From Sphingobacterium prati (GTDB lineage Bacteria; Bacteroidota; Bacteroidia; Sphingobacteriales; Sphingobacteriaceae): DNA of 64,000 nucleotides. The notes under the pieces were generated by a model that did no database searches, was not told the origin of the DNA, and saw only the letters and a list, made by a program, of their open reading frames with translations. A program made the position numbers and the translations under genes. Of this stretch, positions 17,750 through 27,555 are shown one piece after another. The DNA is taken from positions 806,001-870,000 of the forward strand of contig NZ_JABJWY010000034.1 in NCBI RefSeq assembly GCF_013167215.1. The letters run 5' to 3'. Every line of letters starts with the position of its first letter. The first letter of the stretch is position 1.

Positions 17750-17995
17750 ATGGCTCAAATAAAGAAATCTACTGAATCTGTAAACAAAGGTTCTTTCGTA
17801 TTTTCCAAAATAAATTATCAGCTTTTCATAGCTAGTCTGGTTATAGTAGTCATTGGCTTCGCGCTAATGTCAGGTGAAACCGATATTTATAGTTTTACCA
17901 AAATCACATTAGCACCTATTGTTGTAGTTCTTGGATTTGCATTGGGGTTTGTAGCGATCTTGTACCGTCCCAAAACAACCAAAACTGAAGAATAA
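17750..17995 (+). CDS. DUF3098 small membrane protein
   Basis: 81 residues with two membrane segments (about 25-44 and 51-72) and charged ends; the segment LASLVIVVIGFALMSG fits DUF3098. It starts 2 nt after the ftsX stop, a conserved neighbourhood in Bacteroidota, so a role beside FtsX is a fair guess. No function is known. Confidence 0.85.
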   Translation: MAQIKKSTESVNKGSFVFSKINYQLFIASLVIVVIGFALMSGETDIYSFTKITLAPIVVVLGFALGFVAILYRPKTTKTEE

Positions 17996-18010
17996 TCTTA
18001 ATAAAAAATA

Positions 18011-18805
18011 ATGTCTATTATTGAAGCTATTATCCTCGCTATTATCGAAGGATTAACGGAGTTTTTGCCTGTCTCCTCCACAGGTCATATGATTATTGCA
18101 ACCGCTCTGATGGGTATTCAGCCCTCTGCGTTTGTTAAATTATTTACAATTGTCATTCAATTGGGAACCATCTTATCGGTACTCGTTTTATATTATAAAA
18201 GGTTTTTCAAATCGCTTTCATTTTATTACAAACTGGTAATCGCAGCTATTCCAGCTTCGGTGCTAGGTTTACTTTTCAACGATTACATTGATTCACTTTT
18301 GGAAAGCCCATTGGTCGTTGCAATCATGTTGGTGATTGGTGGTGTTGTGTTACTATTTGTGGACAAATGGTTTAATAAGCCTACTGTTGAGGATTCCGAC
18401 GAAATTTCCTATAAACAGGCTTTTATGATCGGTGTATACCAATGTCTTGCTTTGATTCCGGGCACATCTCGATCTGCAAGTACCATTATCGGAGGTATGG
18501 CTGAAAAATTAACGCGTAAAGCTGCAGCGGAGTTTTCATTTTTCCTCGCTTTGCCGATGATGTTTGGTGCATCAGCCGTTAAACTTTTGAAGTTTTTCAA
18601 AGAGGGGAATACATTTACGGGTGAAGAACTGAACCTGCTGATTGTTGGTAACCTAATTGGTTTTGTCGTAGCGATTGTTGCGATCAAGTCCTTTATTGGT
18701 TTTTTAACCAAACATGGGTTTAAGGCCTTTGGATGGTACAGGATAGTGATTGGCGTTATTATATTGGCATTACTCCTTTCTGGTCATAGTTTACAAATTA
18801 TCTAA
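18011..18805 (+). CDS. uppP: Undecaprenyl-diphosphatase
   Basis: Dephosphorylates undecaprenyl diphosphate to recycle the lipid carrier of wall and polysaccharide synthesis; also known as BacA for bacitracin resistance. 264 residues with about seven to eight membrane segments. Signatures: IEGLTEFLPVSSTGH near the N-terminus and ALIPGTSRSASTIIGG later. Inner membrane. In the ftsX-to-ribF run. Confidence 0.96.
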   Translation: MSIIEAIILAIIEGLTEFLPVSSTGHMIIATALMGIQPSAFVKLFTIVIQLGTILSVLVLYYKRFFKSLSFYYKLVIAAIPASVLGLLFNDYIDSLLESPLVVAIMLVIGGVVLLFVDKWFNKPTVEDSDEISYKQAFMIGVYQCLALIPGTSRSASTIIGGMAEKLTRKAAAEFSFFLALPMMFGASAVKLLKFFKEGNTFTGEELNLLIVGNLIGFVVAIVAIKSFIGFLTKHGFKAFGWYRIVIGVIILALLLSGHSLQII

Positions 18806-18813
18806 AATTTTTC

Positions 18814-19536
18814 ATGGAAAACAGAGAGGTTAGTGAAAACTCAGCAAGGTTTAATTTTGCTGAAGGCGAAATGTTGTTGATTGATAAACCTTTGACATGG
18901 ACGAGTTTCGACGTTGTTGGTAAAGTCAGGAATTCCCTGAAACCATTAAAATTAAAAGTTGGCCATGCGGGCACCCTGGATCCCCTGGCCACAGGATTAT
19001 TGATTGTTTGCACTGGGAAGTTAACTAAAAAGATCGACAGCTATCAGGCTGAAGACAAAGAATATACAGGTACAATTACACTGGGAGGTACAACCCCTTC
19101 CTACGACTTGGAAACCGAAATTGACGAGACATTCCCGATCGCACATATTAACGAACAAATGATTTTGGATGCCGCAAAATCATTTGTGGGTGATATCCAA
19201 CAATTTCCTCCGGCGCACTCTGCCATAAAGATCAATGGTGAACGTGTTTACGAAAAAGCTCGTCGTGGCGAAGATGTCGAAATAAAATCCCGGCAGGTGC
19301 GAATCAATAGTTTTGAAATTGAAAAAATTGAACTTCCTAATGTATATTTTCGCATTTCCTGTTCAAAAGGTACATATATCCGATCATTGGCGTACGACTT
19401 TGGAAAAGTATTACAAAGTGGATCACATTTAAGTTCATTAAGACGTACCAAAAGTGGTGATTATCGTGTCGAAAACGCATGGAACCTCGAACAGCTTATC
19501 GCTGAAATAAAACGTCATAAAGAAATCATTAAATAA
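18814..19536 (+). CDS. truB: tRNA pseudouridine-55 synthase
   Basis: Makes pseudouridine 55 in the T-loop of tRNAs. 240 residues: LLIDKPLTWTSFDVV, then KVGHAGTLDPLATGLL with the catalytic Asp, the QFPPAHSAIKINGERVYE segment, and CSKGTYIRSLAYDFG. Slightly short at the C-terminus (no large PUA tail), as usual in Bacteroidota. 8 nt after uppP. Confidence 0.96.
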   Translation: MENREVSENSARFNFAEGEMLLIDKPLTWTSFDVVGKVRNSLKPLKLKVGHAGTLDPLATGLLIVCTGKLTKKIDSYQAEDKEYTGTITLGGTTPSYDLETEIDETFPIAHINEQMILDAAKSFVGDIQQFPPAHSAIKINGERVYEKARRGEDVEIKSRQVRINSFEIEKIELPNVYFRISCSKGTYIRSLAYDFGKVLQSGSHLSSLRRTKSGDYRVENAWNLEQLIAEIKRHKEIIK

Positions 19537-19591
19537 TCTCACCGACACATTTTATTGATTCTTTATCTTATTTTTGCAAAAAATCCTATAA

Positions 19592-20566
19592 ATGAAAATC
19601 TACAGAAGTTTAGAAGATTTCTCCCCCGTTGAAAATGCAGTCGTTACCATTGGTACTTTTGACGGTGTTCATATCGGCCACCAAAAAATATTAGTCCACT
19701 TAAAGGAGGCTGCACAAAAAATCAACGGCGAAACCATATTGCTTACTTTTTTCCCTCATCCCCGGTTAATTATTAATCCAGATGATGATAGCTTACGGCT
19801 AATAAATGATATTGAAGAGAAAGTAAGCCAATTAAGCAAAGTTGGTATTGACCATTTGATCATTATCCCCTTCTCCCGTGATTTTTCCAATCAGACTCCT
19901 GAAGAATATATTAGCAATGTACTTGTAGGAAAACTGGGAACAAAGAAGATCGTGATCGGATATGACCACCATTTTGGAAAAGACCGCAAAGGATCCTTAG
20001 GCGACCTTGAACAATTTGCCTCAATATTCGATTACAGTGTAGACGAAATCCCAGAGCAGGATATCAATGATATTGCAGTCTCTTCCACCCGTGTCCGTGA
20101 AGCACTCATCAAAGGTGATATTAAAACTGCCAATCTCTATTTAGGCTATCCCTTTGAATTGACAGGGACAGTTATCCGGGGCGATCAAATCGGACGGACT
20201 ATTGGATTTCCAACAGCCAATCTACAGGTACATGAGCCCCATAAACTCATTCCTGCCTACGGTATCTATGCCGTTGAGGTCTATATATACAATCACATCC
20301 AGAACATCACGACAGGCGAATATAAAGAAGAGAATCCTGTTTCCATTGCTAAGGGTATGGGATACATTGGCACAAGGCCTACGGTTGATGGCATGAATCG
20401 TGCGATTGAAATCAGTCTGTTTGATTTTGATCAGGATATTTACGGTAAGACGCTCCGCGTCAAATTCTTACATTTTATCCGACACGACGAACGTTTTGAC
20501 TCGCTCGAGGAAATGAAGGCACAGATCAAAGCAGACGAGATAGCGATAAGAAGCCTTATCTGCTAA
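19592..20566 (+). CDS. ribF: Bifunctional riboflavin kinase / FAD synthetase
   Basis: Converts riboflavin to FMN and FMN to FAD. 324 residues: N-terminal nucleotidyltransferase domain with TIGTFDGVHIGHQK and the later GYDHHFGKDRKG and SSTRVREAL; C-terminal kinase domain with GRTIGFPTANL, an IYAVEV strand and the late FDSLEEMKAQI helix. No riboswitch is visible upstream. Last gene of the run; a strong terminator follows. Confidence 0.96.
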   Translation: MKIYRSLEDFSPVENAVVTIGTFDGVHIGHQKILVHLKEAAQKINGETILLTFFPHPRLIINPDDDSLRLINDIEEKVSQLSKVGIDHLIIIPFSRDFSNQTPEEYISNVLVGKLGTKKIVIGYDHHFGKDRKGSLGDLEQFASIFDYSVDEIPEQDINDIAVSSTRVREALIKGDIKTANLYLGYPFELTGTVIRGDQIGRTIGFPTANLQVHEPHKLIPAYGIYAVEVYIYNHIQNITTGEYKEENPVSIAKGMGYIGTRPTVDGMNRAIEISLFDFDQDIYGKTLRVKFLHFIRHDERFDSLEEMKAQIKADEIAIRSLIC

Positions 20567-20582
20567 TACCGCTGATTTTATC

Positions 20583-20622
20583 ATAACGAGAAAAGGCGGG
20601 AGTACCCGCCTTTTCTCGTTAT
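20583..20622 (+). terminator. Terminator after ribF
   Basis: Perfect 18-bp arms 20583-20600 and 20605-20622 (AAAAGGCGGG...CCCGCCTTTT core), 4-nt loop. Confidence 0.85.
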
Positions 20623-20757
20623 AGCTTCTTATTTTTCTCTAATAATACTTTTATTTCGACGATTGTCTTCATCCAATGCATCCAAGATACCTTTAAATCC
20701 CTAAGCGTTCTAAGTCAAATAGAGCTAATTATCGCTCCTGTAATGTAAAGCTTGCTT

Positions 20758-21177
20758 TTAGACTAACAGGGCTTCGATTCCAAGTCGGTAACTATCCAAT
20801 CCAAAGCCACAAATCACTCCCCTGCAATTTTTAGCCAAAAAGGAATGATGACGAAATTCCTCCCGTTGATGGACATTGCTGATATGAACTTCAATGACCG
20901 GTGTCTGAATAGCAGCAATAGCATCCCCAATAGCAATGGAGGTGTGTGTATATGCGCCTGCATTCATGACAATGCCATCGTACTCAAAGCCAACTTCATG
21001 AATTTTATCAATTAATATTCCTTCGGAATTGCTCTGGAAATATTCTAATTGAACAGTTGAAAAACGTTTTTTCAACTCCTCAAAATAACTCAGGAAATCC
21101 TGATTTCCATAAATTGACTTTTCCCTAATGCCCAATAGATTTAAATTTGGGCCATTTAATACAAGGATTTTTTTCAT
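20758..21177 (-). CDS. aroQ: Type II 3-dehydroquinate dehydratase
   Basis: Third step of the shikimate pathway. 139 residues of the small type II family: LNGPNLNLLGIREKSIYG at the N-terminus (with the catalytic Tyr), SNSEGILIDKIHE, NAGAYTHTSIAIGDAI, and the HISNVHQREEFRHHSF block carrying the catalytic His. Cytoplasmic dodecamer in known members. Single gene by its spacing. Confidence 0.96.
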   Translation of the reverse strand: MKKILVLNGPNLNLLGIREKSIYGNQDFLSYFEELKKRFSTVQLEYFQSNSEGILIDKIHEVGFEYDGIVMNAGAYTHTSIAIGDAIAAIQTPVIEVHISNVHQREEFRHHSFLAKNCRGVICGFGLDSYRLGIEALLV

Positions 21178-21320
21178 TGATATTTAGTATTTTATACATG
21201 TTAGTTGACCAATCCGGCATGCTTGCTACTTTTGGTGGCATCAGCGTAGACCGAACGCAAAAAATGAATAATCATGATGTTTTCATAAGCTCAATAGTTA
21301 CTTCAACTCTAAAAAACTCC

Positions 21321-22994
21321 CTATAAATCATTATAAATTGCTCTAAAGCTCGAACGAAGTCCAAAGGTAACCACGCCCGATTTATTTACGACAGGCGTTT
21401 CATAGTGTGCTTTAGCATAACGTTGCATATAACCTAATTCTAACCGAAGATTATATTTAGGGTTGAGTACATATGCTGCTTTCGCATCCGCATAATAGAT
21501 ATTATTCTTTATCCCTTGGGCAATATGATTGCCGTACAAATTCGGGATGGTGTTATACGATTGAAAGATATTTCCGCCCATATTGCTTCCGTCGGGTAGA
21601 TCCAATCCATTTTGCGTAAACATTCCTTGCAAAGAAAAATCCCATCTATCCCAGGCATAGTTGACAAGACCAACCAATTCCCTGAAATTAGCACCTTTTG
21701 GATGCGCCAGCGGTTCGGCATTGTTACTATAATTGGAATAGGATTTAAAGTGTGCATACGTATAAGGACGAGCGGTATTATACTCGGCCAGAAAATTAAG
21801 GTTTTTGACTCCAAACATATCATAACCCCTTACCCCTAGCTGCGCCCCCCATTTGTTATGTGCATAGCCATTTCCTGCAAAAAACTCCTTCGCTGTAAAT
21901 TCGCCCAATAGAAACTGACCATAAACAGTCAAGTTATAAGGCAACTTATATTTTGACGTCAAGCCTAGGAACATCTTATCTGGCGATGAACGGTTATTAC
22001 TCTCAACAGGACGGATAAAGATAATTGGACTCAAATAACTAAAGTCAAATCCTCTTTTTCCCGCTTCATCCTGGGCTGCCCAAACCACAGATTGAAAGAA
22101 ACCAACGGATAACTTATTGGTTACATTCCAATCCAGATACTGAAAGGCACCCCATTTTTTTCCATCACCCAGACGTGTGTTATTTTGCCCTTCCATAGGA
22201 TAAACTCCGGTGAGATCCTGTCTTGGATGTGTTGGATCATTCATATACGCCCAGATGGAAGTATATTGCACGTTTCCAATTGTACCTGTGAGCTTCAAAT
22301 GCGCATAATTAGATGAGAAGTCAGAAAGCAACATCGAGCGATACCCGTCTCCAATAAAGTTCTTATCGTAGGCTAGAGTCGCCTGGATATACTTATGCGC
22401 ATCGTAGGTCATACTTGCAGTTGCATACATCCAATCCATCTTATTCTTAGACTGAAATTTGGTATTTCCCTGACCAGGAATTACTTTATTGGCAACAATA
22501 TAGTCATCCAGGTATTTTGGAAAAACAGCCTGGCTCTCAAAGGCCGATGAGTTAAATGTGAATTTATTTCCTACATTTAACCCCACCTGAAAGCCCCTTC
22601 CGTTCATCCAAGTCCGACGTTTATCGCCCTGCATATCTTTCCCGATATACATATCCGGCAAAAAATCAGCATAGAAGGTATAATCATCTTTCTCCACTTG
22701 AACCAAATGTTCGTTAAAGATTTTACGCATGAACCAATTCGATGAGGCAACCGGTTTATTGGATTGAATCGAGTCAAACTTGGCCAGCAATAAAGAATCC
22801 ATGATCACGAATGGTTTGGCTGTTGTATGCATTCTTGTCTCAGTAGAATAAACGACATCGTTCATTTTCTGATAGAAATGATACGAATAAGGTTGGCTTT
22901 TAATTTGTCCAAACCCTGCGAACGAGACACCTACCCCGATGCTTCCCAGCACAATTCGAAGTAAATTACTTTTTTTTGATATATTAAGCCCCAT
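21321..22994 (-). CDS. Outer-membrane beta-barrel protein, Wzi/RemB-like
   Basis: A 557-residue exported protein: signal peptide about 1-30 (SIGVGVSFAGFGQ), an N-terminal region (SYHFYQKMNDVVYSTETRMH), then many alternating aromatic-rich strands (YTFYADFLPDMYIG; WGAFQYLDWNVTNKLSVGFF; FLAEYNTARPYTYAHF) ending in a terminal strand FGLRSSFRAIYNDL. This matches the capsule-assembly Wzi family and the related RemB gliding-associated proteins of Bacteroidota. Located in the outer membrane. The link to capsule or surface polysaccharide is by family only. Confidence 0.75.
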   Translation of the reverse strand: MGLNISKKSNLLRIVLGSIGVGVSFAGFGQIKSQPYSYHFYQKMNDVVYSTETRMHTTAKPFVIMDSLLLAKFDSIQSNKPVASSNWFMRKIFNEHLVQVEKDDYTFYADFLPDMYIGKDMQGDKRRTWMNGRGFQVGLNVGNKFTFNSSAFESQAVFPKYLDDYIVANKVIPGQGNTKFQSKNKMDWMYATASMTYDAHKYIQATLAYDKNFIGDGYRSMLLSDFSSNYAHLKLTGTIGNVQYTSIWAYMNDPTHPRQDLTGVYPMEGQNNTRLGDGKKWGAFQYLDWNVTNKLSVGFFQSVVWAAQDEAGKRGFDFSYLSPIIFIRPVESNNRSSPDKMFLGLTSKYKLPYNLTVYGQFLLGEFTAKEFFAGNGYAHNKWGAQLGVRGYDMFGVKNLNFLAEYNTARPYTYAHFKSYSNYSNNAEPLAHPKGANFRELVGLVNYAWDRWDFSLQGMFTQNGLDLPDGSNMGGNIFQSYNTIPNLYGNHIAQGIKNNIYYADAKAAYVLNPKYNLRLELGYMQRYAKAHYETPVVNKSGVVTFGLRSSFRAIYNDL

Positions 22995-23188
22995 AAAATT
23001 ATTTCAGATGATTTCTTCTAGCAAAATGTATTCCTAACTGCAAATTAACCGAATAAAAATGACTTTATTAACATTCTAAGTCAATTTTATAATGCTAAAT
23101 CGTATTTGCTGTTCGTTATATTCAAAAATATTTATATCTTGCATCTTAGTAAATAACCTTGTATAACAAAATATCAGCCCTAATAAAC

Positions 23189-24604
23189 ATGAAACGCAGA
23201 ACATTTATCCAAAACGCAACCTTATTAACAGCAGGTGCATTTGCGAGCAAATTTTCCTTTGCTCAGGAACATTCTTTTCCTACTGTGCGTACCCCTAAAG
23301 AGAAACGACTTTTTTCGAGCAAAGTAATTGAGGATGCTATCGCAGAATTTCAAAAAAACACAAAAAATAAAGAGTTAGCCTGGTTATTTAACAATTGTTT
23401 TCCAAATACATTGGACACGACGGTATTTCCATACGTCCAAAATGGAAGAAATTATACCTATGTAATCACCGGGGATATAGATGCCATGTGGTTACGTGAT
23501 AGTAGTGCACAGGTATGGCCGTACCTCCCCTTTATGAAAAAGGACAAAAAATTACAGGATCTGATCGTTGGTTTAATCCAAAAGCAGAGCAAATGCATTA
23601 ACATCGATCCTTACGCAAATGCTTTTTATAATGACCCCACCAAAAAAGGAGAATGGTTTAGTGACCATACCAACATGAAACCTGGCATCCATGAACGGAA
23701 ATGGGAAATCGACTCCTTATGCTATCCGATTCGATTAGCTTATCATTACTGGAAAGAAACAAAAGATAGCAGTCCATTTAATGAAGAGTGGTTGGAGGCA
23801 CAGCATAAAATCTATCAAACTTTTGTTGAACAGCAACGTAAGGATAATTTGGGACCTTATAAGTTCGAACGTACGACTTCGAGAGGTTCAGACACCTTGC
23901 AGGTCGATGGTTACGGATATCCTGTTAATCCTGTGGGTTTGATCTGCTCAAGCTTTAGGCCGTCGGATGATTCCACAATTTTTTCTTTTTTAATCCCTTC
24001 CAATTTATTTGCGGTCGTTAGTTTGAGACAAGCGGCTGAAATTCTTAAAAAGGTCAAAAACGAACAAGAGCTTTCCGCAAAAATGGAGTCGTTGGCGAAT
24101 GAGGTTGAAACTGCCGTAAACAAATATGGAATTATTGACCATCCAACGTTGGGGAAAATATATGCTTTTGAAGTTGATGGTTATTCAAGCCACTTGATGA
24201 TGGATGATGCGAATATCCCGAGTTTATTAGCCCTACCTTATTTAGGGGCTATTGACATCAATGATGAAGTTTATCAACGTACGCGCAATTTTGTATTATC
24301 CGATAAAAACCCATTCTTCTTTAAGGGTACCGCAGCCGAAGGCATTGGTGGTCCGCACATTGGTCGTGATATGATTTGGCCGATGTCAATTATCATGCGT
24401 GCACAAACTTCGACAAACGATGAAGAAATCCGCAACTGTATCAAAACATTAGTAAGCACACATGGGGGCACAGGATTTATGCATGAATCCTTCCATAAGA
24501 ATGATCCTAAAAAATTCACCAGACATTGGTTTGCCTGGACCAATACATTATTTGGCGAATTAATTTGGAAAATATACAAAGAGAAACCATCTTTGCTTCA
24601 GTAA
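23189..24604 (+). CDS. GH125 exo-alpha-1,6-mannosidase, exported
   Basis: Family GH125 (formerly DUF1237) removes non-reducing alpha-1,6-mannose. From the ATG at 23189 it has 471 residues with a Tat-like signal (KRRTFIQNATLLTAGAFA). Family marks: TGDIDAMWLRDSSAQVWPY near residue 90, DPYANAFYNDP, WEIDSLCYPIRLAY, and GPHIGRDMIWPMSIIMRA; a late FMHESFHKND follows. Likely periplasmic. It is followed after 54 nt by murI but the link is probably only positional. Substrate may be host or yeast mannan-type glycans. Confidence 0.9.
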   Translation: MKRRTFIQNATLLTAGAFASKFSFAQEHSFPTVRTPKEKRLFSSKVIEDAIAEFQKNTKNKELAWLFNNCFPNTLDTTVFPYVQNGRNYTYVITGDIDAMWLRDSSAQVWPYLPFMKKDKKLQDLIVGLIQKQSKCINIDPYANAFYNDPTKKGEWFSDHTNMKPGIHERKWEIDSLCYPIRLAYHYWKETKDSSPFNEEWLEAQHKIYQTFVEQQRKDNLGPYKFERTTSRGSDTLQVDGYGYPVNPVGLICSSFRPSDDSTIFSFLIPSNLFAVVSLRQAAEILKKVKNEQELSAKMESLANEVETAVNKYGIIDHPTLGKIYAFEVDGYSSHLMMDDANIPSLLALPYLGAIDINDEVYQRTRNFVLSDKNPFFFKGTAAEGIGGPHIGRDMIWPMSIIMRAQTSTNDEEIRNCIKTLVSTHGGTGFMHESFHKNDPKKFTRHWFAWTNTLFGELIWKIYKEKPSLLQ

Positions 24605-24658
24605 AACTGAATCTTATGACGCAATGTTATAGGTGGATGTAACTTATAGCATTGCGTT

Positions 24659-25483
24659 ATGAAGAATACAATAACTTCTGGTCCTATTGGAATTTTTGAT
24701 TCAGGCTATGGCGGCCTTTCGGTATTTAAGGAAATTCAGCAACTTCTCCCTCAATATGATTACATTTATTTAGGCGACAATGCACGCGTCCCTTATGGTA
24801 CACGTTCATTTGAGACGGTATATAACTATACCAAACAATGCGTTTTTAAACTATTTGATCTAGGCTGTAATCTCGTTATTTTGGCCTGCAATACAGCTTC
24901 GGCCAAAGCATTGAGAACGATCCAGCAAAACGATCTTCCGCCAGGAAAGAAAGTTCTTGGTGTTATCAGGCCAACGACAGAGATCATCCATCATTATACG
25001 AAGACAAATAAAATCGGTATTCTAGCCACGACAGGAACAGTAAAATCTGAATCGTATAAAATAGAGATCCAGAAATTCAATCCAGAAATTGAAGTATTTC
25101 AACATGACTGTCCTTTTTGGGTTCCTTTGGTTGAGAATAATGAGATCAATACAGAAGGTGCGCAATATTTTGTCCAAAAGGATATCCATGAGCTATTACA
25201 GCAAAGCGATCAAATTGACACCATTGTTTTGGCATGCACACATTATCCGCTACTATTGCCTATCATCGAAAAATATGTCCCCAAAAATGTCAATATTATT
25301 TCTCAAGGGCCGATCGTTGCGAATAGTCTGCAAGAATATCTCCACAGGCATACTGAAATAGAAACATGCTGTTCCAAAAATAGTCAATTAGCTTTTTATA
25401 CCACGGATGACCCTAGGGACTTTGAGAACAAAGCAAAAATATTCTTTGGAAAACCTGTTGATGCAAGCCATATCAGTGTTTAA
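24659..25483 (+). CDS. murI: Glutamate racemase
   Basis: Makes D-glutamate for peptidoglycan. 274 residues: IGIFDSGYGGLSVFKEI, YLGDNARVPYG, ILACNTASAKAL with the first catalytic Cys, and VLACTHYPLLLP with the second. Normal length. The start directly overlaps the end of a short intergenic A/T stretch; ATG at 24659 fits the family N-terminus. Confidence 0.96.
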   Translation: MKNTITSGPIGIFDSGYGGLSVFKEIQQLLPQYDYIYLGDNARVPYGTRSFETVYNYTKQCVFKLFDLGCNLVILACNTASAKALRTIQQNDLPPGKKVLGVIRPTTEIIHHYTKTNKIGILATTGTVKSESYKIEIQKFNPEIEVFQHDCPFWVPLVENNEINTEGAQYFVQKDIHELLQQSDQIDTIVLACTHYPLLLPIIEKYVPKNVNIISQGPIVANSLQEYLHRHTEIETCCSKNSQLAFYTTDDPRDFENKAKIFFGKPVDASHISV

Positions 25484-25552
25484 TATAAAAAGCGAAGAAT
25501 TATTAAAACTTTTGTCTTTTACTTTTCGTTATTCTAGGTAAAGGAGTGTCTA

Positions 25553-25798
25553 ATGAAAAAGAACTTTATAACTATCACATACAATCAAGAGTCAAAACAT
25601 TGTGAGTCAAAAGAGTTTTCGACTTTTCAAGAAAGTGCGGATTATTTTAAGACTTTTGAGACTTCCGCTCAACCAAACTATGTCCCTGTATGTATCTATA
25701 ATTTAAACACGAGTACAACATTAGAGGTGAGTGATTATTTTGTCAATAAAGATCATGAGCTGCAACAGATACTGACGCAATGTTTGGAAAAGTTTTAG
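25553..25798 (+). CDS. Hypothetical 81-residue protein
   Basis: No family recognised. The frame is acidic and polar with no membrane segment or signal: MKKNFITITYNQESKHCESK, then FQESADYFKTFE and a C-terminal helix HELQQILTQCLEKF. It has two N-terminal strand-like segments. It begins 69 nt after murI. ATG start with AGGAG about 10 nt upstream (AAAGGAGTGTCTA), one of the few Shine-Dalgarno-like sites in the window, which supports it being real. Confidence 0.6.
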   Translation: MKKNFITITYNQESKHCESKEFSTFQESADYFKTFETSAQPNYVPVCIYNLNTSTTLEVSDYFVNKDHELQQILTQCLEKF

Positions 25799-25832
25799 GT
25801 ACCCTTACATACACATTGCACAGGATGTAAGA

Positions 25833-25907
25833 AGATGCTATCTGTCCTATTTTTTAGATCTTTGGTAAAATGTCGATAAATTTATTACATGATATCCGAT
25901 AGCATCT
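25833..25907. repeat. Wide inverted repeat AGATGCTATC
   Basis: AGATGCTATC at 25833-25842 and its complement at 25898-25907 with a 55-nt spacer, between the hypothetical gene and the PQQ dehydrogenase. Possible weak terminator or operator. Confidence 0.4.
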
Positions 25908-25962
25908 CATTTATTTTTAATATCTTCAAACGAACAATCGGACCATAAACAAGTCATTAACA

Positions 25963-27216
25963 ATGAAAACCAAACTGACAATAAGCCTTTTAACAATATC
26001 GTTAGGCTTGACTGCCTGTAATTCCAATCATGCAAATTCAGGTTCCAGCCAAGATAGTACAACGAACTCAGCAACAGATACAACAAGCTACCCTCCGGTA
26101 GAAACTCAAAAAGCAAATACAGATTACAAACCCGCTTTTGCTGGACAGACAAGGATCGCCGGAGCAAAAACAGCTACAGCGTTCGAAGGCAAAGTCATAG
26201 CCGAAGGATTAAAGTCACCTTGGGGCATTGTGGCTCTACCAGAAGGTAAGTTACTCATTACAGAAAAAGAAGGTGATATGCGTATAGTAAGTGCCGATGG
26301 AAAATTAAGCGAACAAATCAAAGGTCTTCCTGCTGTTAATAGCAGTGGCCAAGGCGGATTACTTGGATTGAGGCTAGATCCGGATTTTGCTGCAAACAGG
26401 ATGGTATATTGGGTTTTTTCAGACAATACGCCAGCAGGAACACTAACGGCAGTCGCCAAGGGTAAGCTTTCGGCTGACGAGAAATCAATCGAAGGAGCAA
26501 AAGTGATCTATCAAGCAACTCCTGCCCATAAGGGCAATTTACATTATGGCGGACGCATAGTTTTTGATAAAGAAGGAAATATTATTTTCAGTACCGGTGA
26601 ACGATCGGATTTGGTCACAAGACCGCTGGCACAGGATCTAAATGCTGCCTTGGGTAAGATTTTGCGTATTACCAAAGATGGACAGCCTGCATCGGGAAAT
26701 CCATTTATAGGAAAAGCAAATGCACGACCAGAAATCTATAGTTACGGACACCGAAATCCGCAGGGACTTGCTTTTCATCCCGAAACCGGGGATCTATGGG
26801 AAACTGAATTTGGCCCTCGTGGTGGAGACGAGCTTAATAAAATCCAGGCTGGCAGCAATTATGGTTGGCCAACCATTACCTATGGGATAGAATATAAAGG
26901 AGATAAGGTTGGTGCAGGTATACAGCAAAAAGAAGGATTGGAGCAGCCGGTTTATTACTGGGATCCTGTCCTCTCGCCTAGTGGAATTACGTTTTATACA
27001 GGTCAAAACATCCCCGAGTGGAAAAATAACTTATTTATATGCGGCTTAAGTAGTACGCATATTGCCCGAATTATTCTGAAAGATAATAAAGTCGTTGGCG
27101 AAGAGCGCTTACTTGGTAGTGAAGGGCAACGGTTTAGAGACATTGCACAAGGAACAGACGGTGCTCTCTATGCCATCACTGATCTTGGTAAATTATATAA
27201 AATAGATAAAAAGTAA
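25963..27216 (+). CDS. PQQ-dependent sugar dehydrogenase, lipoprotein
   Basis: A soluble-type aldose dehydrogenase of the YliI/GdhB family that oxidises aldoses with PQQ. 417 residues; lipoprotein signal MKTKLTISLLTISLGLTAC, then a Ser/Thr/Asn linker to about residue 60, then a six-bladed beta-propeller. Marks: GLKSPWGIVALPEGKLL, GQGGLLGLRLDPDFA, HYGGRIVFD, HRNPQGLAFHPETG and WETEFGPRGGDELN. Sits in the outer membrane or periplasm. Many Bacteroidota carry it without PQQ synthesis genes and would import the cofactor; no pqq genes are in this window. Confidence 0.9.
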   Translation: MKTKLTISLLTISLGLTACNSNHANSGSSQDSTTNSATDTTSYPPVETQKANTDYKPAFAGQTRIAGAKTATAFEGKVIAEGLKSPWGIVALPEGKLLITEKEGDMRIVSADGKLSEQIKGLPAVNSSGQGGLLGLRLDPDFAANRMVYWVFSDNTPAGTLTAVAKGKLSADEKSIEGAKVIYQATPAHKGNLHYGGRIVFDKEGNIIFSTGERSDLVTRPLAQDLNAALGKILRITKDGQPASGNPFIGKANARPEIYSYGHRNPQGLAFHPETGDLWETEFGPRGGDELNKIQAGSNYGWPTITYGIEYKGDKVGAGIQQKEGLEQPVYYWDPVLSPSGITFYTGQNIPEWKNNLFICGLSSTHIARIILKDNKVVGEERLLGSEGQRFRDIAQGTDGALYAITDLGKLYKIDKK

Positions 27217-27227
27217 ATTTGATAAAG

Positions 27228-27256
27228 ATAATTAGCCCCAATATGGGGCTAATTAT
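27228..27256 (+). terminator. Terminator of the PQQ dehydrogenase
   Basis: ATAATTAGCCCCA (27228-27240) and TGGGGCTAATTAT (27244-27256), perfect 13-bp arms, 3-nt loop. Confidence 0.75.
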
Positions 27257-27420
27257 TAAACATTGACGCTGCATGGACATCCCGTTATCCAAAGCTCTCT
27301 CCTGCTCCACCAATTTAATTCCTAAATTATCAATTCAGAATCAAATTACGAATCAATTTGGCACATACTACAGTTTGGCGTGATTATTGACAGCATATAA
27401 CCGAAACAATAAAATATCAT

Positions 27421-27555
27421 ATGGTAAAAAAAGAAAAAATGAAAAAATTATTAGAAATTAATCCCTTATCGTTCTATGTGACTAACTGGGGATTTGTAAA
27501 CAACACCGAACCAAAAAGAACGCACAAGACCTCCCAGGCTTCTCCGAAAAATTAA
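27421..27555 (+). CDS. Possible 44-residue small peptide
   Basis: An ATG at 27421 opens MVKKEKMKKLLEINPLSFYV and ends in a Thr/Lys/Ser tail (KTSQASPKN). A second ATG gives MKKLLEINPLSFYV, which superficially resembles leader peptides of small ribosomally made products, but there is no modification gene nearby. Not a family I recognise; could be chance. Confidence 0.3.
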   Translation: MVKKEKMKKLLEINPLSFYVTNWGFVNNTEPKRTHKTSQASPKN

